From Euryodendron excelsum (taxonomy: Eukaryota; Streptophyta; Magnoliopsida; Ericales; Pentaphylacaceae), in the NCBI GenBank assembly GCA_033060915.1, contig CM065399.1:15040001-15104000 (forward strand): a stretch of 64,000 bases of DNA. The letters are read 5' to 3'. The translations under genes and the position numbers were made by a program. The notes below the pieces were generated by a model. The model was not told the origin of the DNA and made no database searches. It saw nothing but the letters and a program-made list of their open reading frames with translations. Shown here piece by piece: positions 21,731 through 33,545 of this stretch. Position 1 is the first letter of the stretch, and each line of letters opens with the position of its first letter.

Positions 21731-21903
21731 ATTTTCTTTGAAACTTGAACAAGCGTGCTGGTACACGCTACTAGCAAGTTCTAATCACCTAATTCTAAAC
21801 CAATTACATTGCATCCCTTCTTACTTAAGAATCACGCAAATTAAGAAAACAACTCCTCACACATTACAAGACAAAATAGGCCAATACCAACAAAAATCCT
21901 AAC
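21731..21903 (-). mobile_element. Copia A 3' LTR, right part
   Basis: Continues the LTR interrupted at 12172: TTTCTTTGAAACTTGAACAA corresponds to the 41191-41215 region, and AATCACCTAATTCTAAACCA to 41250. It ends CCTAACA at 21903, like the copia B LTRs (57018, 62083). Confidence 0.75.
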
Positions 21904-21916
21904 AATCTCCCGCTTT
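21904..21916 (-). promoter_or_regulatory. Polypurine tract of copia A
   Basis: The minus strand reads GAAAGCGGGAGAT immediately before TGTTAGG, equivalent to CAAAGGGAGAGAT in copia B. Confidence 0.55.
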
Positions 21917-22790
21917 CGAAATTTTGTAATAAAACCCAAAATTATAATCATTGATACTCATATCCAAAAATTCTAAGTTATTAACCTTGAGATTAAGCCA
22001 AGCTCCAAAATTTTAGAGATTGCATTACAAAGCAATAATGTATCTGTAACACAATCCTTTAGACAAAATCAAGTTTAAAGTACCATGATGAAAAATGCAT
22101 CCCCTTAATTCATAAACCATCTCCCCTTTTCTCCAAATACCAAAAATATTCAATTATGAACCCCAAACAACAAAACATGCTTAGTGCATTCAACATACAC
22201 GAAATTGGAAAACAATCCAAATTCATCAACACCAAATCAAAGAATTGTACAACTATGATACCATCTCTACCACGCCAGTTCCTATTCAAGTATTATTAAC
22301 ACTGTCTTAGGATGAACGTGATCGCACATGTCACCTACTTGTAAGCGAAACCTCAACATAATTCCAACGATAGAAATTTTATAGGAATAAATATTATCAT
22401 ATAAATAAATAAAAACCATCTCATAATCCTCCAACATACATCATAAAAAGAACTACTAATCCACACTTATGAATATTTACAAAACCACAAAATAAACAAA
22501 CTCCAACAAGACTTTAATACAATGTACAATAACGTACATAACTAATAACTCAAGTAAAGAGCTTCTCGAAACTCCCCATTTAAACACCAACATCAACACT
22601 AACAGTAGACTGGACATCTCTAATTTCTTACAAAATAACCTGTGTGGATGTGAGCTATATATCAGCGTGGTCACAAAAATACTCAAGCTCATAATGATTG
22701 AATAACATATATTAAATAAATAATTCACCAATAGATAAACCACCACTGAAATATAATATCTTCTCATGTGATGCAATGTATGATACACCA
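21917..22790 (-). other. Copia A interior, non-coding, with a possible second insert
   Basis: No coding similarity seen. The minus strand has TGGTATCATAG at 22253-22263, an iMet-type primer site that does not belong to copia A's own LTR. The sequence to the right may therefore be the LTR of another, minus-oriented element. The 115-codon frame at 22477-22824 runs across an insertion junction and is not a gene. Confidence 0.4.
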
Positions 22791-24305
22791 TGTAACAACC
22801 CGGATCTCTCATCCGAACTTTCACTACTAAAATAGACTAAAATAAAATAAAATGCCTCAAATATTACATCAAGTCACCAATATTACAGCTTCGAGAGTCT
22901 CCAAGACTTTGACAAAATTATACACTTCAAAAAATGCAATGGCTTTCAAACAATAGGTTCTAAAATCTTGCTCTATTCTTGCTTCGCCTCAACCTAAAAA
23001 ATAAATTAAACCCGAAAGTATACAATATGACAAGAGTAGAAATGCTCAAATCTTTATGGAAATAAACAATTAAATCAATTCTCAATAAAATGGATCAACA
23101 ACGAGTAATTCAATAGCAAGCTACTATGAATCCGATCAATATCTCAATAGAGCCTATTACCAAGCCTTTCTCAATACCACGTCGAATGCCACCCTGGTCA
23201 TAAGAAAAATGGTAACTCAATAACACTTCAGAGCCCCAGCAGGGTCACTCTACCATGCCACGTATGGCCTCATCTCTTAATAATAATTATAACCCACAGA
23301 GTGTGTTCGTACATGTACTGATTAGTTCTATGGCACTTCAGCCAAAATAAACTTAAACTTAATATATCCAAAAATAAACAATTAGGAAGTCAACAATAGT
23401 CATATTGTACAAGAGGAATCTAGATAAGCATGGTAAGAATACTCTTTGTAAAGAGATTTCGGAAAGAGTATACTGTATACTTCTAGTTTACCTCAAATTG
23501 TGTTCCCACCATTTTCGTAGAAATCATCAAACCATACATATCAAATGAAACTCAAACCCATGGCCAAAAGAACCTCAACCCGTAGCAACCTTTACTGCCA
23601 CTGCTGAAGCTTCACCATTTTCTTCTTTCTTCTCTCTCTCCTTTTTTTTTTTGTTTTTCTTTTGTTCCTTCCTTCTTCCACCCGAATGCCACCATTTTAT
23701 AGCCAAAAGACACCATCTTTTATTATTTAATCATCTCACCAACTCTTCCGTCTTCTATTCTTTAATCATTCCATCAATTCTTCCATCTTATATTATTTAA
23801 TACTACGTTCTCTCGTATCATTCTCTTTCTTCTCTCTTTATTCTTCCTTTCTTTCCTTACCAACCGGCACTATACTCATTCTCTTATTCTTTATTTTTAT
23901 TTCTTTTTTTCTTCCTTATTTCATTCTTTCTTTTATTCTCTTAATTATCTCTTCTTTGCAGCCATAAAGGCCACACGGAGCAGCTATGTGTTGTTCATCA
24001 ATCATTCTCTCACTCCTTTTTCACATTTCTTTTCTAGTTCCTTCCACCTCACAAACCCAACACACATGCACCAACATCTAAATATATATGACCCATAGAC
24101 AAATCGGGTAAATACTCCCCACTTCACGGCCAGAACTGGCCATGTTCTGCTAGCACCTTTTTTTTATTTTTATTTTTTGGCCATGGCCAAATGGCCATGT
24201 TCTGCTACCATAGCCATGGCCAAATGGCCATGTGCTGGCCCTCCTTTTTGTTCTCACAAGACACACATACATGTACATATATGTAGAGAAATACAGGATG
24301 TTACA
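22791..24305 (-). mobile_element. Solo LTR, Tekay/Del-like Ty3/gypsy
   Basis: Bounded by TGTAACAACC... and ...GGATGTTACA, with a perfect 5-bp target duplication CACCA (22786-22790 and 24306-24310). On the minus strand it begins TGTAACATCCTGTATTTCTC, like Tekay/Del chromovirus LTRs, and has GGCTATAAAATGG (23692-23704) as a TATA region. No coding sequence lies inside or beside it. Length 1515 bp. Contains palindromic CCATGGCCAAATGGCCATG words near 24175-24235. Confidence 0.8.
23692..23704 (-). promoter_or_regulatory. TATA box of the Tekay-like solo LTR
   Basis: The minus strand reads GGCTATAAAATGG, followed by purine-rich leader sequence. Confidence 0.45.
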
Positions 24306-24310
24306 CACCA

Positions 24311-25920
24311 CAAATGTGTGCACTATTTATGATAACATTGGCCCAATATATCTATGACTTGTTATCAAATGATGTCCCTCTTTCAACATCCTTTAGGTTA
24401 GCCCTCACTCAGATAAACCTCCTCTATGCAATGCAAAGTATGCACATAATATATAAATTGTATGCAATTATCACTTCATAATCCAACAATCACCACCAAT
24501 ATAGATAATAAGACATTCAAGTCTATATGAGAAAGAATATCTTTAAGTCCTCACCTGATACCGTCTTATAAACACCGTTGAGTCACTCATTTGGTTGAAC
24601 CGGAGTGCTTTGATCCGCTTTCGAATCTACCAAACACTACCACATCAAAATTGATGAAAGAGATGTTATAATTCATAACCAATGCATGACTATAGCTTAT
24701 ACACCTTAAACATGTGATTTAGAACATCAATAATGCATTAGAACTCAATGGGATGTTAAACCATTTCCCAATGCAATGTAAGGTTAACTTTAAACTATAA
24801 TATCTCACAATGTACGAGAATTTGGAATACAAGAGTTATATCAATAGAAAGATCTACGAGTCTACTTTCCAATGCTTCAAACGATGCATCAATCCGAGTT
24901 TTCTAGAGAAAGTTATGGTCATTTTACTAAAGTGAGACAAAGTTGAAATTTAGGACCACGCTAGAGCGGGCTTCGTCTAGAAAAGTGCACTCTCAGGTGC
25001 CCTCTAATGGCCTCTGGCAGTCTCAGACAGTGAGGTGTGCCCTCAGGCGGCCTTGAGTCCGCTAGAGTGCCCCGAGCTACCCCTAGTTCGACCTGAACGA
25101 CACCAACACTTGGTTTTAAGCTCCCAATGTCATCCCCAACCCATTTTTAAGTTCCCCAAACACTAGAATGATGCTCTAAAGTCTCTAACAAGACTTTAAG
25201 CTTTAAAACACACACAAAATGAAGGATTCAAGGCTTCCACTTGGAAACCATATGCAATATTCCACACCTCACTTCAATTCTCAATTCCATGACATGAAAT
25301 GATGTTTCTACAAGCAATTACCATACAAATGCAATGAAACAAGCATAGTCCTGAGATTCCTTACCTCAAATCAAGAGCACACAACTTTCCCCTTCAAATT
25401 CCTTCTCTTCCCTTCTTTCCTCTCCTTTTTCTCTCTTTTTCTCTCACTTTCTTTCTTGCCAAAGACAATTACTACACAAGCTCCTCTCTTCTCTCTCCTC
25501 CCCTTGACTTGAAAGCCATGATAGATACAAGTTGTATCTAACATTACACATGTCACGCACACACACTTGCTAGCAACAAGCACACACCACACACACAAAC
25601 CTTATGCACACACCTCACTTAAGTGAAGCACACACCTAGCTAGCACACACATACACCACCTTGCTTCACTAATCCACATGATTAAGATTATTAATCACAC
25701 TTATGATAATTAATCATGATTAACATAAGTTAAGCATAGAGATTAATTAGGCTAATTAATCATGGATTAAGCTCACTAATCATGCTCAAAAATTTGATAA
25801 TCCTCCCATGGCATGCTCTTATTAAAACATGCTAATCAAGTTCCTCAATTAGTGTAATCATGCTCAACAACATAAGCAATTAAGTTAAACATGATGCTAA
25901 GCAAGTTAGGGTTTTTCAAT
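24311..25920 (-). other. Unresolved LTR-like remnant
   Basis: Non-coding, with words usual in chromovirus LTRs: GGAAAGTAGACTCGTAGATC and AGTTTTCTAGAGAAAG-type 'drench' phrases, a C/T tract (25400-25500), CACA-rich repeats (25555-25665), and AATTAATCATGATTAAC-type direct repeats (25680-25790). It may be the other part of an LTR that received the 22791-24305 solo LTR. No ends could be fixed. Confidence 0.4.
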
Positions 25921-27296
25921 CTCTTCCTTTTTTTTTACACAAAATGAGAACCAACAAAGAAGTGATTATGAAAACAAGAACCAATCTTGAAAAACACATT
26001 CATACACATGGGGGAAGATAAAAAAAATAAACAACTATTAAAAAAAATGTAATTTTGACATTTCAATCACTTGTGACCTCCCTATAAGATTTTAATATTT
26101 CATGAAAAATTGTCTCAGAAAAAAAAGTTTCAAAGTCACAGATTCATAGACATGTCTTTACATCACAATAAGAGTCAACAAGATGATGAAATTCATAACT
26201 CAATGCCCATGTGTGTATGTGGGCCAATAATGAATGAGTAAGAGTCAAGTCTTGAAACTATGAACAAATATAACATCTCAATTAATAACTCTCAAAAGCA
26301 CTTTTGCATCAAAATTCAAATCGATTAAAACCCATTCACATCATGAAGCCAAAAAATGCAAAAACTCCCCCTCAAATTCAAGCCACCTTTGCTCCCCCCT
26401 CCCCCCCTCTCTCTTGAAACCAAAGGCAACTTTCACTCTAGTGAGCATGGTAGCCTTCTCTATAACTTTTTCAACCAATGTGTACATTTTGATGTACGTC
26501 CATAGTAGTTTTACCTCATAACTTATAGGTAGCCTTTTTCTTGGTCATGATTGCATGAATGTTTATCTTGTTATGCTGGTTTTTTTTATTTTTTTCTTTA
26601 TACAACTTACTTTTGATATATATATATATATATATATGTATTTGTAAAAGCACAAGAGGGAGGAAAAGCATTGAAGGCTTATAATCAAGGAAAGGATATG
26701 AAATCATGGGTTATTTCAATGCTAGATGATCAAAGAATTCAAATAATCAAGGTGTTGTGTAAAAAAATTTTTGGACTTTAACCAAGCTCATTGCAATTAG
26801 TGCGTACAAGAATATGTCAATTTTGCTATGAAAATCATCACTCGGACACCGAAGTCAAGAGTTTCACACTTTATGTGCATATAAGATTTCTACACAATAT
26901 TCTGAAATATAATTCAATCATGTGAAGTCAAACATAGAAGTCAAATACAACAATCAAACATGTCAAATTACAAAAAGTTTTTTTTATTTTTTGAAATATC
27001 TGCTCTTTTATAATAAAAACAAGAAAATAATAATAATATGAAAGAGATCACAACTTTAGGACTGGAAGAATAAATTGAAGCACCCATTTCCTAGGCTATG
27101 AAAAATTCAAGTATCATTCAACTGAACTAGCCTCTAGATATTCCCTATGGTGATTTAGAGGCTTAGTGTAAACATCAACACAAGGATGCAAGTCAAACTT
27201 TCTAACCCAAATGTCCATTTTTTTTTGGTTTAACAATCTTCTCAAGGATGTTAGGTTGGGAATATGACACCTGGTTAGCAAAACAGTTGTGTCTTA
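25921..27296 (-). other. Copia A interior, conserved non-coding block
   Basis: Aligns in order with 57322-58615 of copia B: ACACAAAATG, GACATGTC, GCCTTCTCTAT, CTTATAGGTAGCCTTTTYCT, TTGGTCATGA, CATCACTCGGACA, AACACAAGGATGCAAGT, and finally the gag tail ACTTTCTAACCCAA. Contains C-runs and a (TA)n run at 26613-26637. No pol motif is present. Confidence 0.65.
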
Positions 27297-28549
27297 TGAT
27301 TGTACTATAAAAGTATAATCATAAGCCTTTAAGTTGTACTTTGTTACAGTTAGAATAATTGTATCTATCTTATTTAAATTAGTTTCATGTTTAACAAGGT
27401 TTTCTTAGAGTTTTGTAGGTTATGGAAGCTAAAAGAAGAGAAAAGAAGTAAGAAGTATCAAGGCCAAATAGAGTTGAAAATGCCGGAGATGGGAATTTGA
27501 CATTATCTTAGTGAGAAGACTTCAAGATCTACATATTTGTGTTTCAAGAAAATTTCGTAAATTAGCTTATATCATGGTAAAAATTGATGGATAAATAAAG
27601 AAAAACTGATAACCGTTCAAATGGTGGCTTGGAGATTTGAATGGCCAGAGAAGAATATGGAGGGTTGGAACGCCCGATGGACCATTCAAACGGCAGGTTA
27701 CGAAGTTAGACTTTTCTATTTATTTCCTAATCCTATTTAAAGAAGATTGTAACCCTAACTTGAGGCAACTTTTTTTTTTAAAGGTTTTCCAGAGCTTTTT
27801 GAGTGTAGTTTTAGGGAGATTAGCTTAGATTTTTTTGTGCTTTCATTCTATTGTAATTAAACACGTTATTTATCAATTTAATTCAATATTCCTCATGTTT
27901 GCAAGTAGCTAATCATCTTCTTGACAAAGGATATGAAGATTGACTGGATCTTGGTGAGTGATCAAGGTATTTCATTGTGTTTCATTGTTTCATCTTCTTC
28001 TTTAAAAGAATATTGTTTCTTCTCTATTGATTCTTTTGGAATCAAATATTTATGATCAAACCTTTGAGCTTTCATGTGCAGAGTCGTTTTCATATAAGAG
28101 TTACTTAGATAACTCTTAGAATTGATTTTCTCTAATCTTAGGGTTTTTACAAGGATTCATACATTGGTTCTTACAAAGATTCATACATTGGTTCTATGTT
28201 AAATCTTTCGATTCAATGGCACTGACATTGACATTGAATTGAGATAAATAATATCTTGATAAGTTATCAAGTGTTTCAAGTAGTCAGATCATTCTCTGTC
28301 AAGATTCTTTCTTTATTATCAAACTTTGTTTTCAAATAGTCATTCTAGATGTCAATATTCTCAAACCAAATCAAAATTTCTTTTTCTTTTTCGAGTTGTT
28401 TCTCGTGAGTTTTTGTTCTTTCAAAGTGAGATTTTGCCTTTGTCTAATCCATAATTCCTTGTGGTCCGACCTTGGACTTTACCGAGAAATTAAACTACAA
28501 GCGCAACTGTATGCTTGCGGATATAAATTGCACATCTTTGGAGTGATCA
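27297..28549. mobile_element. Solo LTR inserted in copia A gag
   Basis: Ends TGATTGTAC...GTGATCA, flanked by TCTTA (27292-27296) and TCTTG (28550-28554), a 4/5 target duplication. The bases outside rejoin as the gag C-terminus when compared with copia B (58615-58660). Non-coding, 1253 bp, with two near-copies of ATTCATACATTGGTTC (28158 and 28182). The family is not recognised; size and TG...CA ends suggest a copia-type LTR. Confidence 0.6.
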
Positions 28550-28554
28550 TCTTG

Positions 28555-29559
28555 GCTTTCTTTTGTGAAAGAAATTTGGTCTGAATTGAAAATTTTGATA
28601 TGATTTTTGAAAATTTCTATAATGTCCTCTAGAATTTTCAATAAGAACTTGAAAATGGTTTTTCCAAAACCCAGTTTGATACCAAGGTTTATATTGCACT
28701 TTCATTCTTGATGCATTGAACCTTTCAAAACAATTTGGCCAAATGTGTCCTCTAATATCACAATGATGATAAGTCGGAATAAAAGGCACATGTGAACATT
28801 GAGTTTTTACCTGAATCAGTGTTAACCTTACCCTTGGTTGATTTGCCTTATGCTTTGGAGTTTGATTTGCAGATTTTTCAAAAAATCTGACTCATTTGAA
28901 GTTGGCTTGAATTCATCAACAGTTGACGTAATGGGAGACACAAATTTGGGTTTCTTACTATCATTAGATGAAGATGGTGTATTGTCGAACCCTATTCCAG
29001 TTCTGCCCAATGAGTTCCTCTGTATGCTGAAGATATGATCCATTTTTGGTAATGAACCAATTTGTCATTTGAGAGTATTATTCACATTAGTCAACTCATT
29101 TTCCAGTTTAAAAACCTTTTCTTTCAACTCTTTTTTGGTATCATTGCTAGTATGCAATTCCCTCTCCATTTCAATGACGTTAGATAAAGTATCTTTTAGT
29201 GCCTTTAGTTGATTCACACGAGCTTCTGTTTCAATAACATCTTGTTTGAGAGCATCTAGCTCGTTCTATATAGTTTGGTATTTTATGATCACCTTCATGT
29301 TGTAATCCTTCAATTTTAGGCATTCTTCATACATCTCCTTATATGCTTGTTGCATGCCATCATCCTTACTTTCAGAACCATTTACACTTGTCTCACATTC
29401 TTGTTCACTGTTATTTATAATATTATCAATAGAAATGGATGTAGAGATGGAAGATGTAGGAGATTCATGTATAGAGGAAACAAATGCAGTAAAATTTTGG
29501 GGTTCTTTATCAAAAAGTGAAGGTTCTACAGTTAAAGAACCTTCTACTGACAAATCCAT
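28555..29559 (-). pseudogene. Copia A gag, 3' part
   Basis: Minus-strand pieces: MDLSVEGSLTVEP, SISTSISIDNIINNSEQECE, DDGMQQAYKEMYEECLKLKD (29266-29559); a coiled-coil-like section (29044-29265, broken); TGIGFDNTPSSSNDSKKPKF (28828-29043); and a CCHC zinc knuckle CDIRGHIWPNCFERF with preceding YHHC (28547-28789). This matches the second half of copia B gag. The UBN2-like N-terminal domain present in copia B (60090-60629) is absent, because the LTR begins at 29647. Confidence 0.75.
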
Positions 29560-29633
29560 GTTCTCAAGGTAAATATAGGATCACACTCAGAGAAAAAAGA
29601 TGTTTATGCAATACTTTTTAGACAAGTGACCCA

Positions 29634-29645
29634 CTATGATACCAA
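29634..29645 (-). promoter_or_regulatory. Copia A primer binding site (iMet type)
   Basis: The minus strand reads TTGGTATCATAG beside the LTR start at 29647, close to the common TTGGTATCAGAG complement of initiator-Met tRNA. Confidence 0.6.
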
Positions 29646-29646
29646 T

Positions 29647-29872
29647 TGAGAAAACACAATGCCTTGGTAATATGGATTTGTTAACTGGTAATGGACGTAG
29701 AAGGGGGTAAATAGGTCCTCAATCAATTTTAATCATGTGCTAATGATGAACAATCACATATATGCCATAAGAAAAGAATAAACGATCGCACGAAAGACAC
29801 AGGATTTTAGCATTGTAACCTTTATCGAAAAAAATCACGAGACCTAGTCTAGCCCCAATCAAGCACTATATG
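29647..29872 (-). mobile_element. Copia A 5' LTR, left part
   Basis: TGAGAAAACAC..., then AAGGGGGTAAATAGG and GAACAATCACATATATGCC, parallel to 11347-11575. Broken at 29873 by a giant LTR and resumed near 40614 (ATAACAAATTATAAGAATG, matching 11577). Confidence 0.75.
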
Positions 29873-30929
29873 TGTCCCACCCCGATTTTTTGCACGCAAG
29901 AAAATAAGTGAGAAAAACATGATACTCTCTCATTAGAACTCATCCTCTTAGAAGGACGAGTGTGGCTAGGTTTGAATTAGACATTGATTTGAATAAGGGC
30001 ATTTAGAAAATATTTGGAGTCGTCACCTAACTTTGTTAAGGTGAGTTAGGTCACCTAAAACTAAGTGCAATCCGAAGATTAAATTTAGGGTTTTTGAAAA
30101 GGTTTTGGAAAACTTCCTCAAGAGAGGGTTTTTTTTTGTGTGGAGAAAACATGTTGTTTGGCAACCTTTGGAAAGATTTAAGCCCTTTTTTTGAAAATAA
30201 CTTTGTTTTTGGTCTTTCAAAAATAGTGATTCTAGGTTTAGAGGTTGGTTACGTATAAGGAAGATGTACTAGGCTATCACCCTATGTCACCCTTATAGTA
30301 CCTACACGTCTTATCACCCTAGGTTCACTCATTTAGAATCTCTGATTAACAAAGGTCCAATTATATCTACTTTGAAAAGAATTGTATGATGCATGATATG
30401 CAAGTGCAAGAAAAGGATTTGATTTTGAAAATAAGTTTGAAGAAAGGATTCGAAGTTTGAAAGAGGTTGTGAAAATTGAAACCTTGAAAATGGTTGTGAA
30501 AATTAGAAAGTTGAAAAAGGTTGTGACCGCAACCATGATGGTTGCCTTTATATTCCTTTGTTGGGAATCAGGTCAGTCGTAGTTTAGACTTAGGGTCCAA
30601 TTGAAAATAGATACTTTGGAGGTCTTGTTTGATTTGAAAAGACATTTTGGGGCCTTTGAAAAGTTTGATTTGAAAAGAGATTGATTTTAAACTTTGATTG
30701 GAGGATTTAAAATTGAACTTGGAGTTGAAGTTGACTTTGATTTAAAATTAATCTTGATTTGAAAACCTTGAATTGAACTTTGAAGTCATCTTGACTTGAA
30801 TTGGAGTTTAAAAACCATCTTGGTTTAGAGAAGAGTTGAGGCCTTCTAACTTAGAGTTAGGGTCGAACTAGGGTGGGGTTTAGATATCTTAGGACTTAGG
30901 TAGCCTAAGGTTGAAACATGCGCTTGAAA

Positions 30930-31480
30930 TAGAAAGGTTTGATTTTAGAAAGTTGAATTTTAGGAAAGTTTCAAATTAGGAAGGTTCCAAATTAGAAAAG
31001 TTTTGAATTAAGAAAGTTTCGAATTAGGAAAGTTTCGAATTAGAAAAGTTTCAAATTAGGAAATTTTTGATTTAAGAAAGTTCTAATTTTGGAAAGTTTC
31101 ATTTTAGAAAAGTTTCTTTTTTAAGAAAGAGTTGATTTTGGAAAGATTTGAATTTAAGAAGATTTGAACTTAGAAAGATTTGAAATTTGGAAACATTTGG
31201 AAGTTTAAAATTAAGAAAGGTTTGAAAGTTTGACATTTAGAAAGCTGGGATTTGGAAGGTTTGCAATTGGGAAAGATTTAAAACTAGGAAAGGTTTGAAA
31301 GTATGAGTTTTGGAAAGATTTGAAGTTAGAAATTTAGGAACGATTTGAAATTAGGAAAGATTTGATTTCTATTTCCTAAAGTTGAAGATTGAATTTTATT
31401 TTCGAAAATAGAGGATTTGATTTTGTTTCCTATTTGGAAAAGATTTGATTTGAATTGAAATTGGAAAGATTTAGTTTTGA
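30930..31480. repeat. AGGAAAGTTT(C/T)GAATT micro-array in LTR A
   Basis: About two dozen irregular 16-19-bp units of the form TTAGGAAAGTTTCGAA, decaying to GGAAAGATTTGAA. The same kind of array occurs in LTR C at 51040-51720, so it is an LTR component. Confidence 0.75.
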
Positions 31481-33219
31481 AAATTTATCATTTTATGTGA
31501 CTTTTGAATTAAGAAATTTATGATTTCATGTAGAAAAGGGTTTTGGAAACCTATTGTTGCACCTTGATTTTTAACCAAGTCCTTTCGGCTTGGTAAAAAG
31601 CATGGTATTTTATCATTAGAACTCATCCTGCAAGAAGGACGAGTGCAACTAGGTTTAACTTGAAATTGGTTTGATTAAGGGCTTTTTAAAAAAATAGAAG
31701 TTACCACCTAACTTGATTGAGGTGAGTTAGGTCACCTGAAACTAAGTATAATCTGAAAATTAAACTTAGGGTTTTAGAAAAGGTTTTCAAAAACTTCCTC
31801 ACGAGAGGGTTTTTTTTAGAAAATCAGTTGTTTGGCAACCTTTGAAAAGTTTTAAGCCCTTTTTAAAAATAACTCCATTTTGGTCTTTTCAAAAACAGAA
31901 ATCTATGGTCTGAGGGTTGGTTAGGTGTAGGAAAAATATCCTAAGATCAACACCCTACCCGGCCCTCTCGGTACCTACATGTCTAATTATCCTTAATTCA
32001 CTCACTAGAATAACAGGTTACTATTGTTCACTTAATATCCACTTTAGAATTTTGAAAATGAGGTTTGGTAATCACTTTTTGGATGAGTGATGCATGATGC
32101 AAATGTTGAGGAAAATGTTTGAAAACATGAAAGTTTTGAAATAAGGATCTTGAATTGATAGAGAGTTTTGAAAAAGGGCTTGAGTTGAAATAAAAGTAAT
32201 GACCACACCATTTTAGGTTGCCTACATATTTCATTTAGCGAGAATCAAGTCATTTGTAGTTCAGGTAAGGGCCCAATAGAAAAGAGGCACATTGGGGCCT
32301 TTGAAATACTTTGAATATATATTGAGGTCTTTGGAAAGGTTTGAAGACGTTTTGAGGACTTCGAAAAAAGAGAACTTGAGAGTTTAAAAAAAATGGCTTT
32401 GAGATAGAACTTAGGATGTTTGAAGTATTTTTGAAATTGAATTTGAAGACGATTTTGGATGTTTTCAAAATTGACTCAAAGGAGTTTTGAAGTGTTTTTG
32501 AAACAACTCACAGGAGCGTTGGAAAAGCTTTGGAATAACTCAAGGGAGTTTTGAAAATGTTTTAAAGTCTCGTTTTAATGAACTTTGGAGATAGAGTTTG
32601 GGTTGGAAATGCTCTTGTGAACTTGTCTTTGAAAAGCTTTTTGAAAGTAATTTTTGAATACCTTATGAAAGACATGTTTAATGTTTCACCATCTTTGAGA
32701 GGCTAGAGACTTCCCATTGGTTTTAAAACTTTTGGGTTGTAGAACCCTTTTTGAATATCTCACTTACACTTGAACAAATCCTAACCATGGAAGGATTAGG
32801 GTTGCTTCAAGAATGTGATGTTTGAAGATCATTTTTTAAAAGAGTTTTTGAAAATATTTAGGGTTTTTAGAACCCTAGTATGGACAACCTTGCTAGTTAT
32901 ACTTAATGTATCAAGTTCCCTTGGAATCCTTAACCATGTAGGGTTAAGGATCTTTTGGGGTTGTGAGTTCTTGAAAACATTTTTGAAAATAGTTTTTGGA
33001 AAATGTCAAGTTTCTAGCCATTTTAGTGAAGATAAGTTTAAGAGAACTTCTTGGAGGCATTTTTGAAGATAGAGTGTAGGGATATTTGAAAAAGTTTTGG
33101 AGTTGATTTTTTGAAATCTCAAGAGAATAGGATGTTTTTGGAAACATGTTATAAAAATAGTTTTTGAGTTGAAGGATTACTTAGAAGGGGTCTTTGAATT
33201 GGAACCTTGAAGCCTACTA

Positions 33220-33545
33220 ACCTAAGTGGGTTGACTTAGGGCTAAGGTGATCTAAGGTTAACTAACTTGGGCTAGGTTAACCTAGGGTTAAGGTGACCTA
33301 AGGTTAACTAACTAAGGTTAGGTTAACCTGGGGTTAAGATGACCTATGATTTAACTAACTTGGCTTATGTTAACCTAGGGTTTGGTTGACCTAAGGTTAA
33401 CTAACTAAGGTTAGGTTAACCTAGGTCTAAGATGACCTAGGGTTAACTAACTTGGGTTAGGTTAACATAGGGTTTGGTTGGCCTAGGGTTAACTAACTAG
33501 GGTTAGGTTAACATAAGATTGGATAACTAGAATCAAGTTAACTTA
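33220..33545. repeat. TTAACCTAGGGTTA-type array in LTR B
   Basis: About seven units of ~40-45 bp built from AACTAACTTGGGTTAGG, TTAACCTAGGGTTAAGGTGA and CCTAAGGTTAACTAAC. Looks telomere-like but lacks the plant TTTAGGG unit. The reverse-complement array lies at 46905-47245 in LTR B'. Confidence 0.8.

Noticed and set aside
22477..22824. 115-codon minus-strand hydrophobic frame
   Set aside because: Runs over the insertion boundary of the solo LTR at 22791; no conserved motif.
30930..31480. Centromeric or satellite array
   Set aside because: Units are only 16-19 bp, irregular, and recur at the same position of another LTR copy, so they are LTR-internal.
33220..33545. Interstitial telomere repeat
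   Set aside because: Units contain TTAACCTAGGG-like words but not the plant TTTAGGG tandem unit, and the array is an internal component of an LTR family.
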